64,000 nucleotides of DNA from CAIMUM01 sp034429715 (GTDB lineage Bacteria; Chloroflexota; Dehalococcoidia; GIF9; UBA5629): contig DAOUFR010000123.1 of the NCBI GenBank assembly GCA_034429715.1, positions 1 to 64,000 of the forward strand, in the 5' to 3' direction. Of this stretch, positions 27,229 through 35,331 are shown in pieces. Within the stretch, counting starts at the first letter, position 1. Each line of letters starts with the position of its first letter. The notes beneath the pieces are model-generated. The model had not been told where the DNA came from. It saw nothing but the letters and a program-made list of their open reading frames with translations, and searched no databases. The position numbers were made by a program, and so were the translations under genes.

Positions 27229-27243
27229 ATAGAGGAGATAAAT

Positions 27244-27588
27244 CTGGAGCCACTGAAAATAGCCCGAAGGGCAGTCGAGTTGGCCTCGGATAAGCAGGCC
27301 GAGGATGTAGTGTTGCTGGATATGAGGCAGGCCTGCTCCTTTACGGATTATATCGTTATCTGCAGCGGCGACAGCGACCGCCAGGTGGATGCCATCCACC
27401 GCGAGATATTGAATTCGCTTAAAAAGGAATCAGCTTTACTCTATCGCAGCGAAGGGGATTCCGACTCAGGCTGGATACTGCTAGATTATCTGGGCGCGGT
27501 CATACATATTTTCTCAAAAGAGATGCGCCATTTCTATGATCTGGAAAATGTTTACGGTAAGGCCGTGCGGCTGCTGACTATCCAGTGA
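27244..27588 (+). CDS. rsfS: Ribosomal silencing factor RsfS, probable CTG start
   Basis: A 114-residue member of the RsfS/Iojap family, which binds ribosomal protein L14 and blocks subunit joining under starvation. Family motifs are ASDKQAEDVVLLDM, FTDYIVICSGDSDRQVDAI and WILLDYLGAVIHIFSKEMRHFYDLENVY. The conserved N-terminus (EPLKIARRAVELASDK) lies upstream of the first canonical start (TTG 27280). The only start that fits it is CTG 27244, with GAGGAG at 27232-27237, 6 nt upstream; a stop (27208) precedes with no ATG, GTG or TTG between. The 3' end overlaps convergent ndk by 11 nt. Confidence 0.9.
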   Translation: MEPLKIARRAVELASDKQAEDVVLLDMRQACSFTDYIVICSGDSDRQVDAIHREILNSLKKESALLYRSEGDSDSGWILLDYLGAVIHIFSKEMRHFYDLENVYGKAVRLLTIQ

Positions 27589-28027
27589 GCCACCTGTCCA
27601 CATCCCTGGTATAACTGAGTATCTCATCCTGTTTGAAGAAGAGGACTATTTCTTTTTCTGCGTTCTCCGGTGAATCGGAACCGTGGATCAGATTATGCTC
27701 CATATTTATGCCCAGGTCCGCCCTGATGGTGCCGGGCGCCGCTTTCTTGGGGTCTGTGGCTCCCATGGTCTGCCTGGTCGACTCGATCGCCTTCTCTCCC
27801 TCCAGCACGGCTGCTATGATCGGGCCGGATGTGATGAAATTTACCAGGTCTTTGAAAAAAGGCTTCTCTTTGTGAACGGCATAATGCCTCTCGGCCAGCG
27901 CCCTGTCCATGCGCAGCATCTTCAATGCGATTATTTTCAGGCCGCGTCTTTCGAGTCTGGATAATATCTCTCCGGCCAGGCACCGTTGTACTCCGTCAGG
28001 CTTGACCAATACCAGCGTTTTTTCCAT
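27578..28027 (-). CDS. ndk: Nucleoside diphosphate kinase
   Basis: A 149-residue enzyme that moves the gamma-phosphate between nucleoside triphosphates and diphosphates through a phospho-histidine. The active site is NLIHGSDSPENA with His115; the N-terminus MEKTLVLVKPDGVQR is conserved. I chose ATG 28027 for its GGAG site 5 nt upstream and the family N-terminus; the frame continues six codons further. It has the usual family length. Confidence 0.96.
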   Translation of the reverse strand: MEKTLVLVKPDGVQRCLAGEILSRLERRGLKIIALKMLRMDRALAERHYAVHKEKPFFKDLVNFITSGPIIAAVLEGEKAIESTRQTMGATDPKKAAPGTIRADLGINMEHNLIHGSDSPENAEKEIVLFFKQDEILSYTRDVDRWLTG

Positions 28028-28163
28028 TTCTTCTCCAAGCTTCATTTATTGTCCGTAAGCGGATACTTATTTTATCTTTAATGCAGTTATTTTGCTATTC
28101 TCAGATTGTTGTCCGCGGCTTAATCATATAGACTATTACCCGAGAAAAATAGGGATTATCGGT

Positions 28164-28670
28164 ATGGAAGTGCCTGTTTACGCAGCTGTCATCGTCGACA
28201 TCATAGTGGCCCTGATACTGGTCTTCAGTTTTCTGGGCGGTTTAAAACAGGGAGCACCCAGGGAATTATGCGGGCTGCTGGCTTTTATCGTCGCGCTGTC
28301 TATTACGGGCGCTTTTACAAATTATGTCTTTGTCTGGATGAGTTTTGCCTCGGACCATTTATGGCGGTCGCTGTTAACTTTCCTGATTACCATGGGCATA
28401 GTGTTGATCATACTTCATCTGGCCCTGCTGCTGCCACGCCATTTATTGGACAAGATATGGAGCGGTGGATTTTTCTGGAGTGCGCTGGGCGGTATCTTCA
28501 GCGTGGTCAACGCGGCACTTGGACTGGTATTGATGGTGTTGCTGCTGGGAATTTATCCGGTGCTCGGCTGGTTGAACGATCTGCTTGCAGCCTCGAGCAT
28601 TTTAGACTGGCTGGTATCGATATCAGGTTCGGGCATCCTGTATGTGATGCATATGACAGGGACATATTGA
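28164..28670 (+). CDS. CvpA-like membrane protein
   Basis: A 168-residue integral membrane protein with four or five hydrophobic segments. The N-terminal pattern (VDIIVALILVFSFLGGLKQG, then a second helix) resembles the CvpA family, which is widespread and linked to envelope or biofilm traits; its biochemical role is poorly known. ATG 28164 was chosen from the start of the first membrane segment and an AGGG nearby. It is convergent with tsaB. Confidence 0.65.
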   Translation: MEVPVYAAVIVDIIVALILVFSFLGGLKQGAPRELCGLLAFIVALSITGAFTNYVFVWMSFASDHLWRSLLTFLITMGIVLIILHLALLLPRHLLDKIWSGGFFWSALGGIFSVVNAALGLVLMVLLLGIYPVLGWLNDLLAASSILDWLVSISGSGILYVMHMTGTY

Positions 28671-28683
28671 CGGGCGCCGGCAG

Positions 28684-29364
28684 TCAGTATTTCTTTTTGC
28701 GCTGTGTTATGGGAGGCTGTCTCAAATAAAGGGGCTGTAGCGCAACAGGGCTGTTGGATTGCCCTGATTTCAGCCGACGCCAGCCCAGGTAAGAGATACT
28801 TCCCGGCCTCCTGAGGCGCTGCTCCCATTCAGGAATCACAGCATTGTGCCCCAGCGATGCACGGATATTTTCAATTGCAGCGGGAGGAATCTCGCCGCAA
28901 AATAGAGTTTTTTGATCGGTTTTTCCACACAGCGCTTCAACTGTGGTGAGATGCTCTTCTTTCAGCTGCTGCCAGCCATCGGCATAACAGTAGAGTGCGG
29001 TGGCGATTTCTCCCCTGCCCGCATCATGCACGGGGCATAGAGGCAGGCCGGTAAAAGCAAACATAACAGCCTCAGCCTCAAGTGTGCTGATGCCGACCAG
29101 CGGCAGGTTGAGAGAGAAGGCCAGGCCTTTGGCCGCACTGATGCCGGCGCGCAGCCCATTGAAGCTGCCCGGGCCGATGGCAACGAACACTGCGGACAGG
29201 GACCTGAAGTCCGATTTCACTGTTTGCAGCAACCTTTCGATGTTGGGGAAAAGCTCAGATGTATGGTTCTGGCCTGGTTTCCAGGTCAGCTCTGCAACCG
29301 GGCTGCCCTCCAATGAGATCGCCAGTCCGCCCCAGGATGTCGAAGTGTCTATTGCAAGTTCCAT
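28684..29364 (-). CDS. tsaB: tRNA threonylcarbamoyladenosine biosynthesis protein TsaB
   Basis: A 226-residue actin-fold protein that works with TsaD and TsaE in making t6A37 of tRNAs. Motifs are LAIDTSTSWGGLAI, the NHTSELFP loop and VAIGPGSFNGLRAGISAAKGLAFSLNLPLVGISTLEA. Length is typical. Its start (ATG 29364) overlaps the end of tsaE by 16 nt, so translation is probably coupled. No tsaD is in the window. Confidence 0.94.
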   Translation of the reverse strand: MELAIDTSTSWGGLAISLEGSPVAELTWKPGQNHTSELFPNIERLLQTVKSDFRSLSAVFVAIGPGSFNGLRAGISAAKGLAFSLNLPLVGISTLEAEAVMFAFTGLPLCPVHDAGRGEIATALYCYADGWQQLKEEHLTTVEALCGKTDQKTLFCGEIPPAAIENIRASLGHNAVIPEWEQRLRRPGSISYLGWRRLKSGQSNSPVALQPLYLRQPPITQRKKKY

Positions 29365-29861
29365 GTAGCTTCCCTGTCGTTGCGCAGTGCGATTTTCAAA
29401 CGGTCGACCATCTCATCGTATTTTTTGCCATGGGGGATGAAAGATATCCCCCGCCTTTCGCCCGGCAGGTGCTTCAGTCTGATGGTCAGGTTGTCCCCGG
29501 GCAAAACGGGCGCTCCTTTTTCGGCCCATTCTATGGCGCAGACAGAGTCTTCGCGAAAGTATTCGTCCAGCCCGAGGCCGGCTATCTCCTCGATATGGTC
29601 CAGCCTGTAAAGGTCGAGATGGTAGAGAGGAAGCCGGCCGTGATATTCACGGGCTATCATGAAAGAAGGGCTGCAGGCGTACTCGTCTATGCCCAATCCG
29701 AAGGCGATGCCCTGAACCAGGTGGGTTTTGCCTGTCCCGAGGTTTCCTTTCAACAGGTAAAGGTCGCTGCCCCGCGCCAGTCGGCCGATGACCTGGCCGA
29801 GTCTGCGGGTTTGTTCCGGGCTGTGAGTGGTAACTGTAAAACCTGCCATATCAATGGTCAA
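29349..29861 (-). CDS. tsaE: tRNA threonylcarbamoyladenosine biosynthesis ATPase TsaE
   Basis: A 170-residue P-loop ATPase of the t6A pathway. Walker A is GNLGTGKT at 39-46; SPSFMIAREYHG and YHLDLYRLDHIEEIAGLGLDEYF are family hallmarks, with EWAEKG near the nucleotide site. It overlaps thiL by 4 nt upstream and tsaB by 16 nt downstream, so thiL-tsaE-tsaB is one operon. Confidence 0.95.
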   Translation of the reverse strand: MTIDMAGFTVTTHSPEQTRRLGQVIGRLARGSDLYLLKGNLGTGKTHLVQGIAFGLGIDEYACSPSFMIAREYHGRLPLYHLDLYRLDHIEEIAGLGLDEYFREDSVCAIEWAEKGAPVLPGDNLTIRLKHLPGERRGISFIPHGKKYDEMVDRLKIALRNDREATWNLQ

Positions 29862-30865
29862 TTAGGATGTTTGTAATGATCCCAACCGCTGAAATCGATG
29901 TGAACGGGATTTCCACCTTCGTCGAGTATAGATACAGCGTATGGTTGACCTTCCGTTATCTCGCCAATAACGACAGGAGCCTGATCGAGTGCGGCATTAA
30001 CTCTTTGCAGTACATCCGGTGAAGCTGTTATAAGCAGCTGGTAATCTTCACCACCGGCCAGGCACATTTTGAGGCTGTCGCGGCCGAAATATCTTTTCAA
30101 CAGAGGATGGATGGGCAGATTATTTAAGTGTAAGGTGGCCGCCACTCCACTGGCCATACAGATATGTGTAAGATCGGCTGCCAGCCCATCGCTGATATCG
30201 ATTGCCGTTTTGACACCAAGGCCGGCCAGCAGGGGGCCGTTGTTAAAATCCGGTGAAGGCCGGAGATGGGCGTTCCTGAATAGCTGCAGCGCATCGGCAT
30301 CCAGATCAATAAACTGCGAGAGCGTCTTACGCCCGGCTGACGAGAGGCCCGGGAAACCGAAAACGGCTACCAGGTCACCGGGTTGGGCCGAGGAACGAGT
30401 CATTATGTTCACATCTGCGAGCCCTGTTAAGGTGATATTGATAACGACTTTATCTGAAGCAGAGATGTTTCCGCCGGCCACAGCTATACCGTAGGTATTG
30501 GATATCTCCAGTATCCCGCGGTAGAGATCAATCACATCCGCCGCCTCGCCGCGACCGGGCAACGCCAGTGAAACCAGGGCATAGCGCGGCCTGCCGCCCA
30601 TAGAGTTTATATCACTGATATTAATAGCCATGGATTTCCAGCCTAAATTTTTCCAGTCTGTATAAGCGAAATCGAAGTGCACCTCTTCCACCAGGATATC
30701 CGTGGTGATAAGCTCGATACCGCCGGGGCTTTTCCAGGCAGCCGCGTCATCGCCGATGCCTAACAGCAAATCCCTGCGGGCCGGCGACTGCCCGTCGCTT
30801 TTTTCATCGATAAGAGCGGCTATTTTTGAGATAAGCCCGAATTCGCCTATTTCCGCTATGCGCAT
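29858..30865 (-). CDS. thiL: Thiamine-monophosphate kinase
   Basis: A 335-residue ATP-dependent kinase that converts thiamine phosphate to thiamine diphosphate. Motifs are GEFGLISKIAALI, GIGDDAAAW, TTDILVEEVHFD, SDINSMGGRP and GGEDYQLLI, in family order. I chose ATG 30865 because the family N-terminus (MRIAEIGEFG) starts there and TGCTATAAT lies just 6 nt upstream, which suggests a leaderless mRNA. The open frame runs 21 codons further without support. Confidence 0.93.
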   Translation of the reverse strand: MRIAEIGEFGLISKIAALIDEKSDGQSPARRDLLLGIGDDAAAWKSPGGIELITTDILVEEVHFDFAYTDWKNLGWKSMAINISDINSMGGRPRYALVSLALPGRGEAADVIDLYRGILEISNTYGIAVAGGNISASDKVVINITLTGLADVNIMTRSSAQPGDLVAVFGFPGLSSAGRKTLSQFIDLDADALQLFRNAHLRPSPDFNNGPLLAGLGVKTAIDISDGLAADLTHICMASGVAATLHLNNLPIHPLLKRYFGRDSLKMCLAGGEDYQLLITASPDVLQRVNAALDQAPVVIGEITEGQPYAVSILDEGGNPVHIDFSGWDHYKHPN

Positions 30866-30871
30866 GCTGTG

Positions 30872-30880
30872 ATTATAGCA
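30872..30880 (-). promoter_or_regulatory. Extended -10 box of the thiL operon (leaderless)
   Basis: The minus strand reads TGCTATAAT, followed by CACAGC and then the ATG of thiL. The predicted transcription start coincides with the start codon. Confidence 0.6.
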
Positions 30881-30907
30881 CAGGCCTGTGATAGGTAGGC
30901 GGCGGGT

Positions 30908-30936
30908 CTTGCTATAGTGTTGCACCACGTATATAA
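30908..30936 (+). promoter_or_regulatory. Sigma-70-type promoter for the zinc-ribbon membrane protein gene
   Basis: TTGCTA (30908-30913), a 17-nt spacer and a perfect TATAAT (30931-30936). The start codon at 30967 lies 30 nt downstream of the -10 box. Confidence 0.65.
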
Positions 30937-30966
30937 TGCAGGAAAGTAAAGCTCAGGCGGTGAAAT

Positions 30967-31335
30967 ATGCAGCAGATGGTAACATGCCAGAATTGCGGCG
31001 CACAGAATGCCGCCAACCAGCAGTTCTGTGTATCATGCGGATCGCACCTGGGGAGTAACCAGCGACAAATTCCCCATATGCCCATCGTAACCGGCATAGC
31101 TACCCCTGCCCCTATGATCACAGGCATGTCGATGTCCCAGCAGCCGGTGACGCCAACCGTGGCCCCCGACGCACATTATCACCGGCAACTCGATGTCAAA
31201 CCTACCTGGGGCCTGGCCTGGGGTCTTTTCTGGCGTATGCTTTGCCTGTGGATCTTCGTGTCGGGCGTGATTTTCCTGGTATATATGCTGGTAAGGCTGG
31301 CGCTGGGCTACACTTCGGTGTTCGGAAGCTGGTAG
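30967..31335 (+). CDS. Zinc-ribbon single-pass membrane protein
   Basis: A 122-residue protein with an N-terminal zinc ribbon (CQNC at 7-10 and CVSC near 21-24, separated by GAQNAANQQF), a Pro/Met/Thr-rich linker and one transmembrane segment near the C-terminus (MLCLWIFVSGVIFLVYMLVRLAL). Such zinc-ribbon/TM proteins are common and of unknown role. The promoter at 30908 is directed at it, and a hairpin terminator follows at 31364. Confidence 0.8.
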   Translation: MQQMVTCQNCGAQNAANQQFCVSCGSHLGSNQRQIPHMPIVTGIATPAPMITGMSMSQQPVTPTVAPDAHYHRQLDVKPTWGLAWGLFWRMLCLWIFVSGVIFLVYMLVRLALGYTSVFGSW

Positions 31336-31363
31336 AATATTAATCTGTGCAATGTATCACCCG

Positions 31364-31394
31364 GGGTGCTGCGTCATGGCAGCACCCTGTTTAT
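31364..31394 (+). terminator. Intrinsic terminator after the zinc-ribbon gene
   Basis: A 9-bp perfect stem GGGTGCTGC (31364-31372) and GCAGCACCC (31379-31387) with a 6-nt loop, followed by TGTTTAT. Confidence 0.6.
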
Positions 31395-31421
31395 GAGCGG
31401 AGCAAATGCTGAATGTGAAGG

Positions 31422-32066
31422 ATGGCGATACCTGCTATGTCTAAAAAAAGGAACAAGAAAAACAAAGTTGTAAAAAAGGCCTGGTATAAAAATAAGTCCA
31501 TAATGGTACCGGTAATCGTGGCGGTGGTGCTGATCGGATCGGTTCTAACGCTATTTATGACAGGAGTGATCAAAATGCCCGCACAACAGCCTAAAAGCTA
31601 TAATTCGCCCGTTCCCATGACAATCGATGTCAACAAGAAATACACGGCCCTTATCAAGACAGCCAAAGGAGACCTGGCGCTGGAGCTCTATCCGCAGGAC
31701 GCCCCGGTCACGGTCAATAACTTCGTCACACTGGCGCGCAAAGGTTTTTACAACGGGCTGACCTTTCACCGCGTTATACCCGATTTCATGGCGCAGGGCG
31801 GAGACCCCACCGGCAACGGCACAGGCGGGCCGGGATATAAATTCCAGGACGAGTTCAGTTCCCGAACACACCAGGCAGGCTCATTATCGATGGCCAATTC
31901 CGGCCCGAATACCAACGGCAGCCAGTTCTTCATCTGCTATACGCCGCAATCTCACCTGAACGGCAAGCACACCGTTTTCGGGCAGCTCACGCAGGGCATG
32001 GACGTGCTGAAAAAGCTGGTGAACGGCGACAAGATGATCGAAGTGGTCATCACCGAGAGCAACTGA
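31422..32066 (+). CDS. Membrane-anchored cyclophilin-type peptidyl-prolyl isomerase
   Basis: A 214-residue protein with a lysine-rich cytosolic start, one transmembrane helix at ~31-46 (VPVIVAVVLIGSVLTLF) and an extracytoplasmic cyclophilin domain that helps protein folding. Domain hallmarks are FHRVIPDFMAQGGDPTGNGTGGPGY, FSMANSGPNTNGSQFFI (here LSMANSGPNTNGSQFFI) and GKHTVFGQ. The start could be ATG 31422 or ATG 31437 (protein from MSKKRNKKNK); neither has an ideal ribosome site. Confidence 0.92.
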   Translation: MAIPAMSKKRNKKNKVVKKAWYKNKSIMVPVIVAVVLIGSVLTLFMTGVIKMPAQQPKSYNSPVPMTIDVNKKYTALIKTAKGDLALELYPQDAPVTVNNFVTLARKGFYNGLTFHRVIPDFMAQGGDPTGNGTGGPGYKFQDEFSSRTHQAGSLSMANSGPNTNGSQFFICYTPQSHLNGKHTVFGQLTQGMDVLKKLVNGDKMIEVVITESN

Positions 32067-32075
32067 AGCACCGGG

Positions 32076-32483
32076 TCAGATGATGCCCCAGTCCCGAAAG
32101 CCCTGTTGTATGACGGCCAGGTATGCGGGTGAAGGTTTTCCTTCCTCCTCCTGCCTGGCTTTAATGAACGTTATAGCATCGTACATATCGCCGCCGTCGG
32201 TATAAACGCGCACATCCAGGTGTTTATAGTTGACGGGATACTCTTCCCATTTGTCCAGCTTGCGCAGCCCTGCTTCGCTTATCTCATAGACTGCGCCGAT
32301 AACCTTGTCGCCCTGCGAACCTCTGATTGTAGCCACCGCGCCTTTGCGCAGACGTGAGAAACCGGTGAAAACCAGCTTGAAATTGGGCAGCGTGGCTACA
32401 GCAACAGCTTTGGCGTCGGGGCAGCGTTCCGACATCTGTTTGCGGCTCATATTGGAGGCATAGGCGAAATAGTACATAGCCAT
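32076..32483 (-). CDS. Gamma-glutamylcyclotransferase-family protein
   Basis: A 135-residue GGCT/AIG2-fold protein. The N-terminal FAYASNM matches the YGSN-type substrate loop, and the catalytic glutamate position is likely in DKWEEYPVNY. Members cyclise gamma-glutamyl or remove gamma-glutamyl amines; the substrate here is not known. ATG 32483 is chosen: it has TATATT 6 nt upstream, the same leaderless geometry as thiL; ATG 32477 is the alternative. It diverges from the phosphoesterase gene. Confidence 0.82.
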   Translation of the reverse strand: MAMYYFAYASNMSRKQMSERCPDAKAVAVATLPNFKLVFTGFSRLRKGAVATIRGSQGDKVIGAVYEISEAGLRKLDKWEEYPVNYKHLDVRVYTDGGDMYDAITFIKARQEEEGKPSPAYLAVIQQGFRDWGII

Positions 32484-32539
32484 GCTGTTAATATACACTG
32501 CCTGCATATTCCGGCACAACCGGCCGGCCGCGATGTGTA

Positions 32540-32548
32540 TGATATAAT
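32540..32548 (+). promoter_or_regulatory. Extended -10 box of the phosphoesterase gene (near-leaderless)
   Basis: TGATATAAT ends 9 nt before the ATG at 32558, so the transcript would start within about 3 nt of the start codon. Confidence 0.55.
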
Positions 32549-32557
32549 CAGTTTTCC

Positions 32558-33289
32558 ATGAAATACCTCGTCATCGCAGATATACACGCCAACCTCGAAG
32601 CTTTCCAGGCGGTACTTGAAGACGCCTGTGACCACGGCGGATTCGGGCATGTATGGTGCCTGGGTGATGTGGTCGGTTACGGGCCCGATCCTTCGGCCTG
32701 TATCAGCCTGCTGAGGACGCTTGACCCGGCCTGCGTGTGCGGAAACCATGACCTGGCGGCGGTGGGCAAAATCGATATAGGTGATTTCAACTCGGAGGCC
32801 GCCGGCGCCAACCGGTGGACATCCGGGCAGCTGAGCGATGATGACCGCGAATTTCTGCTCGGCCTGCCGGATGTGCTGGTGCGTGATGAATTCACCCTTG
32901 TACACGGCAGTCCCAGGCTGCCGCTGTGGGAATATATCGCGCACGCCTTCACAGCCTCCGATAATTTCGAATGCTTCGATACCAGGTATTGCCTGGTGGG
33001 GCATACACATGTCCCTTTTGTATTTGAGCAGGAAGGGATATCGGTCAATGAGGGATATATGGGCAATGGAGATATCCTCAAGCTCGGCGGCAGCAGGTTG
33101 ATCGTAAATCCCGGTGGGGTGGGGCAACCGCGCGACCGGGATTCACGGGCCAGCTACGCCATATATGATTCTGAAGAAAACGCCCTCTATCACTACAGGG
33201 TAACCTACGATATCGAGGCCACGCAGGCCAAAATGGAAAAAGAGGGCCTGCCCGAATTCCTCATAGCAAGAATAGCCAGGGGCGTTTAA
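32558..33289 (+). CDS. Metallophosphoesterase (YfcE/ApaH-like)
   Basis: A 243-residue calcineurin-like phosphoesterase. All metal ligands are visible: DIHANLEA (DxH), GDVVGYGPDP (GD), GNHD and GHTHVPF. The fold resembles bacterial protein phosphatases and phosphodiesterases of about 240 residues; the substrate is not known. The start ATG 32558 sits next to an extended -10 box. The SRP RNA gene follows 38 nt downstream. Confidence 0.9.
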   Translation: MKYLVIADIHANLEAFQAVLEDACDHGGFGHVWCLGDVVGYGPDPSACISLLRTLDPACVCGNHDLAAVGKIDIGDFNSEAAGANRWTSGQLSDDDREFLLGLPDVLVRDEFTLVHGSPRLPLWEYIAHAFTASDNFECFDTRYCLVGHTHVPFVFEQEGISVNEGYMGNGDILKLGGSRLIVNPGGVGQPRDRDSRASYAIYDSEENALYHYRVTYDIEATQAKMEKEGLPEFLIARIARGV

Positions 33290-33291
33290 TC

Positions 33292-33320
33292 TTGAAAAGA
33301 AGGCTCTTTAATTGTAGTAT
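33292..33320 (+). promoter_or_regulatory. Promoter of the SRP RNA gene
   Basis: TTGAAA (33292-33297), a 17-nt spacer and TAGTAT (33315-33320), 7 nt before the predicted first base of the RNA. Confidence 0.75.
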
Positions 33321-33327
33321 TTGAGCT

Positions 33328-33595
33328 GGGCCGTGCTAGGCGGGGAACCAGCGGTGCCCTGTACCCGAGATCCGCTATAGCGGGGCTGAATCCCGGCTCG
33401 AGGTTTTGTTTTTCAGAACTGCAACTGTTAAGCGGTGTTGAAGGTTGGGTCTTGCGCGGCGGAGGGCTATGAATCCCGTCAGGTCCGGAAGGAAGCAGCG
33501 GTAAATAGTGAACTCCGGGTGACGCAGGGTCACCTGGCCGGAGCCGGCTGGCGGAAGTAAGCTGAAGGACACTGTCGAAGGCCGGTGCACGGCCC
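33328..33595 (+). ncRNA. ffs: Signal recognition particle RNA, large bacterial type
   Basis: About 268 nt, the size of the large (Bacillus-like) SRP RNA. The ends pair perfectly (GGGCCGTGC at 33328-33336 with GCACGGCCC at 33587-33595). The apical helix-8 motif, with GTCAGGTCCGGAAGGAAGC around 33478-33497, is the Ffh-binding signature. The extra 5' part should form the Alu domain. Transcription ends at TTTATTTTTC right after the closing stem. The RNA partners with Ffh, whose gene is not in the window. Confidence 0.95.
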
Positions 33596-33622
33596 TTTAT
33601 TTTTCAAATAGGCAGCGGGCTG

Positions 33623-34474
33623 TTGCCACACAAGTATAGAGAGACCGGACATAGTTTTCAGAGACGGCTGAAAAGCCGGGGGCTCAGGGCACGCAAAAGC
33701 CTCGGGCAGAACTTCCTCGTGGTCGATTCCATAGGGGAGGCTATTATAGAGGCTGCCGCCCTTGCAGCGGACGATACAGTGCTGGAGGTGGGCCCCGGCC
33801 TGGGAGCGCTCACGGAGAAGCTCGCGGACGGCGCCGGCCGCGTCATCGCCGTCGAGCTCGACGGCGGGCTGGTGTCCAGGCTCAGGAAAAAGCTGGCCGT
33901 TCATCACAACGTGACTATTGTTCATGCGGATATCCTCAAACAGGATTTGCATAGTCTGATAGAGGATTCCTCCTACAAAGTCGTGGCAAATATCCCTTAT
34001 TACATCACCTCCCCCATCCTGCGTTATTTTACGCGCGCCGATAAAAGGCCGGAGCTGATGATTATCATGATGCAGGAGGAAGTGGCCAGGGAGGTAACTG
34101 CCCCGGAAGGCAAAATGGGTTTCCTGGCGGTCAGCATGCGGCTTTTCAGCAATCCGGAGATCATACTCAGAGTGCCTGCGGCCTCGTTCTATCCCGTGCC
34201 TAAAGTAGATTCGGCCGTTGTTAAATTCAATATGCTGACTGCGCCTGCTTTAAATATCGCCGATATCGACGGATTTTTCGACCTGGTTCATTGTGGTTTC
34301 TCGTCGCCGCGCAAACAGCTCCGCAATTCGCTGGCCATCGGCCTGAAGATCGAATCAGCGCAGGCGGAGCGTATACTGCGCAGATCGGGTATAGATCCCG
34401 GGAGGCGCCCCGGATCGCTCTCGCTTGAGGAATGGTCGGCCCTTTACCTTGCGGCAGGAGGAGGAAAGTGCTGA
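33623..34474 (+). CDS. rsmA: 16S rRNA dimethyladenosine transferase RsmA (KsgA)
   Basis: A 283-residue SAM-dependent enzyme that dimethylates A1518 and A1519 of 16S rRNA. Motifs are SLGQNFLVVDSIGEAI, VLEVGPGLGALTEKLA, VIAVELDGGLVSRL and the catalytic NIPYYITSPILRY. The C-terminal helical domain is complete. The start is TTG 33623 with a weak ribosome site; no better start precedes the LGQNFL motif. It overlaps ispE by 7 nt. Confidence 0.95.
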   Translation: MPHKYRETGHSFQRRLKSRGLRARKSLGQNFLVVDSIGEAIIEAAALAADDTVLEVGPGLGALTEKLADGAGRVIAVELDGGLVSRLRKKLAVHHNVTIVHADILKQDLHSLIEDSSYKVVANIPYYITSPILRYFTRADKRPELMIIMMQEEVAREVTAPEGKMGFLAVSMRLFSNPEIILRVPAASFYPVPKVDSAVVKFNMLTAPALNIADIDGFFDLVHCGFSSPRKQLRNSLAIGLKIESAQAERILRRSGIDPGRRPGSLSLEEWSALYLAAGGGKC

Positions 34475-35331
34475 CGCTGAAGGCATTTGCCAAGCTTAAC
34501 CTCGTGCTTGAAGTGCTGGGCCGGCGAAGCGACGGCTATCACGACGTATCCAGCATTATGCAGGCGATTAGTATGCACGATGTATTAACACTGGAGCTCG
34601 CCGACCATACAGGACTGAAATACAGCCTGCCGGGTGTCGAGGATCGGGCTAATCTTGCTTTGCGGGCGGCTCAAACGTTGGGCGAGGCTGCCGGCTGCAA
34701 GCAGGGCGTTGTTATCGGCCTGGAGAAGCATATACCGATGGGGTCCGGTTTGGGTGGTGGAAGCAGCGACGCGGCAGCCGTTCTGCGCGGCCTCAACACC
34801 CTCTGGCGGCTCGGATTAACGGCAGAGAAACTGGCGGCAATCGGGGCCGGGCTTGGTTCGGATGTGCCGTTTTTTGTTTATGGTGGCACCTGCCTGGCCG
34901 AGGGAAGGGGTGAACGGATTACTCCTTTGGCCGACCTGCAACAGACCTGGTTTGTTTTACTCCGGCCTGAAGTGCCGGTATCGTCCGGCAAGACGGCCGC
35001 TCTTTACAGCCTGCTCAAACCGGCCCATTATTCCGAGGGCGCCTTCTCCACAACCGTTCGAAGGCAATTCGAAAGCGGGGCTGAAAGAAGGCAGCTGTCG
35101 CTCTTCAATGTTTTCGAAAGAGTGATGCCCGCGGCCTTCCCTGGACTGGACAGGTATGTAGAGGAATTCCACCGGGCGGGGGCATCAGAGGTACATCTGG
35201 CCGGATCGGGGCCCGTGCTTTTCACCATGCTGGATAGCAGCAAGCGGGCATCCGATATCCAGGCCTATCTCCTGTCCCGTCATATGGAGTCGTATATAGT
35301 GACGTCGGTAAAAAGGCAAAAGATTGGTTGA
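34468..35331 (+). CDS. ispE: 4-diphosphocytidyl-2-C-methyl-D-erythritol kinase
   Basis: A 287-residue GHMP kinase of the MEP isoprenoid pathway. The ATP loop PMGSGLGGGSSDAAA is at 90-104; KLNLVLEVLGRRSDGYHDV is the conserved start. I chose GTG 34468, with GGAGGAGG just upstream, over the in-frame ATG 34432 that lies inside rsmA. The pair rsmA-ispE is a common bacterial arrangement. This and the polyprenyl synthase show that isoprenoid synthesis uses the MEP route. Confidence 0.95.
   Translation: MLTLKAFAKLNLVLEVLGRRSDGYHDVSSIMQAISMHDVLTLELADHTGLKYSLPGVEDRANLALRAAQTLGEAAGCKQGVVIGLEKHIPMGSGLGGGSSDAAAVLRGLNTLWRLGLTAEKLAAIGAGLGSDVPFFVYGGTCLAEGRGERITPLADLQQTWFVLLRPEVPVSSGKTAALYSLLKPAHYSEGAFSTTVRRQFESGAERRQLSLFNVFERVMPAAFPGLDRYVEEFHRAGASEVHLAGSGPVLFTMLDSSKRASDIQAYLLSRHMESYIVTSVKRQKIG

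Larger units (their letters stand above)
26942..27243. other. Divergent intergenic region between marR and rsfS
   Basis: A 302-nt region without a gene. It holds the marR ribosome site inside an inverted repeat (26948-26963), an AT-rich stretch near 26970-26990 that may be the marR promoter, an extended -10 box for rsfS (27185-27193) and a perfect 14-bp dyad (27215-27228). I see no ORF with coding character and no RNA gene in the middle 27000-27180. Confidence 0.6.
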
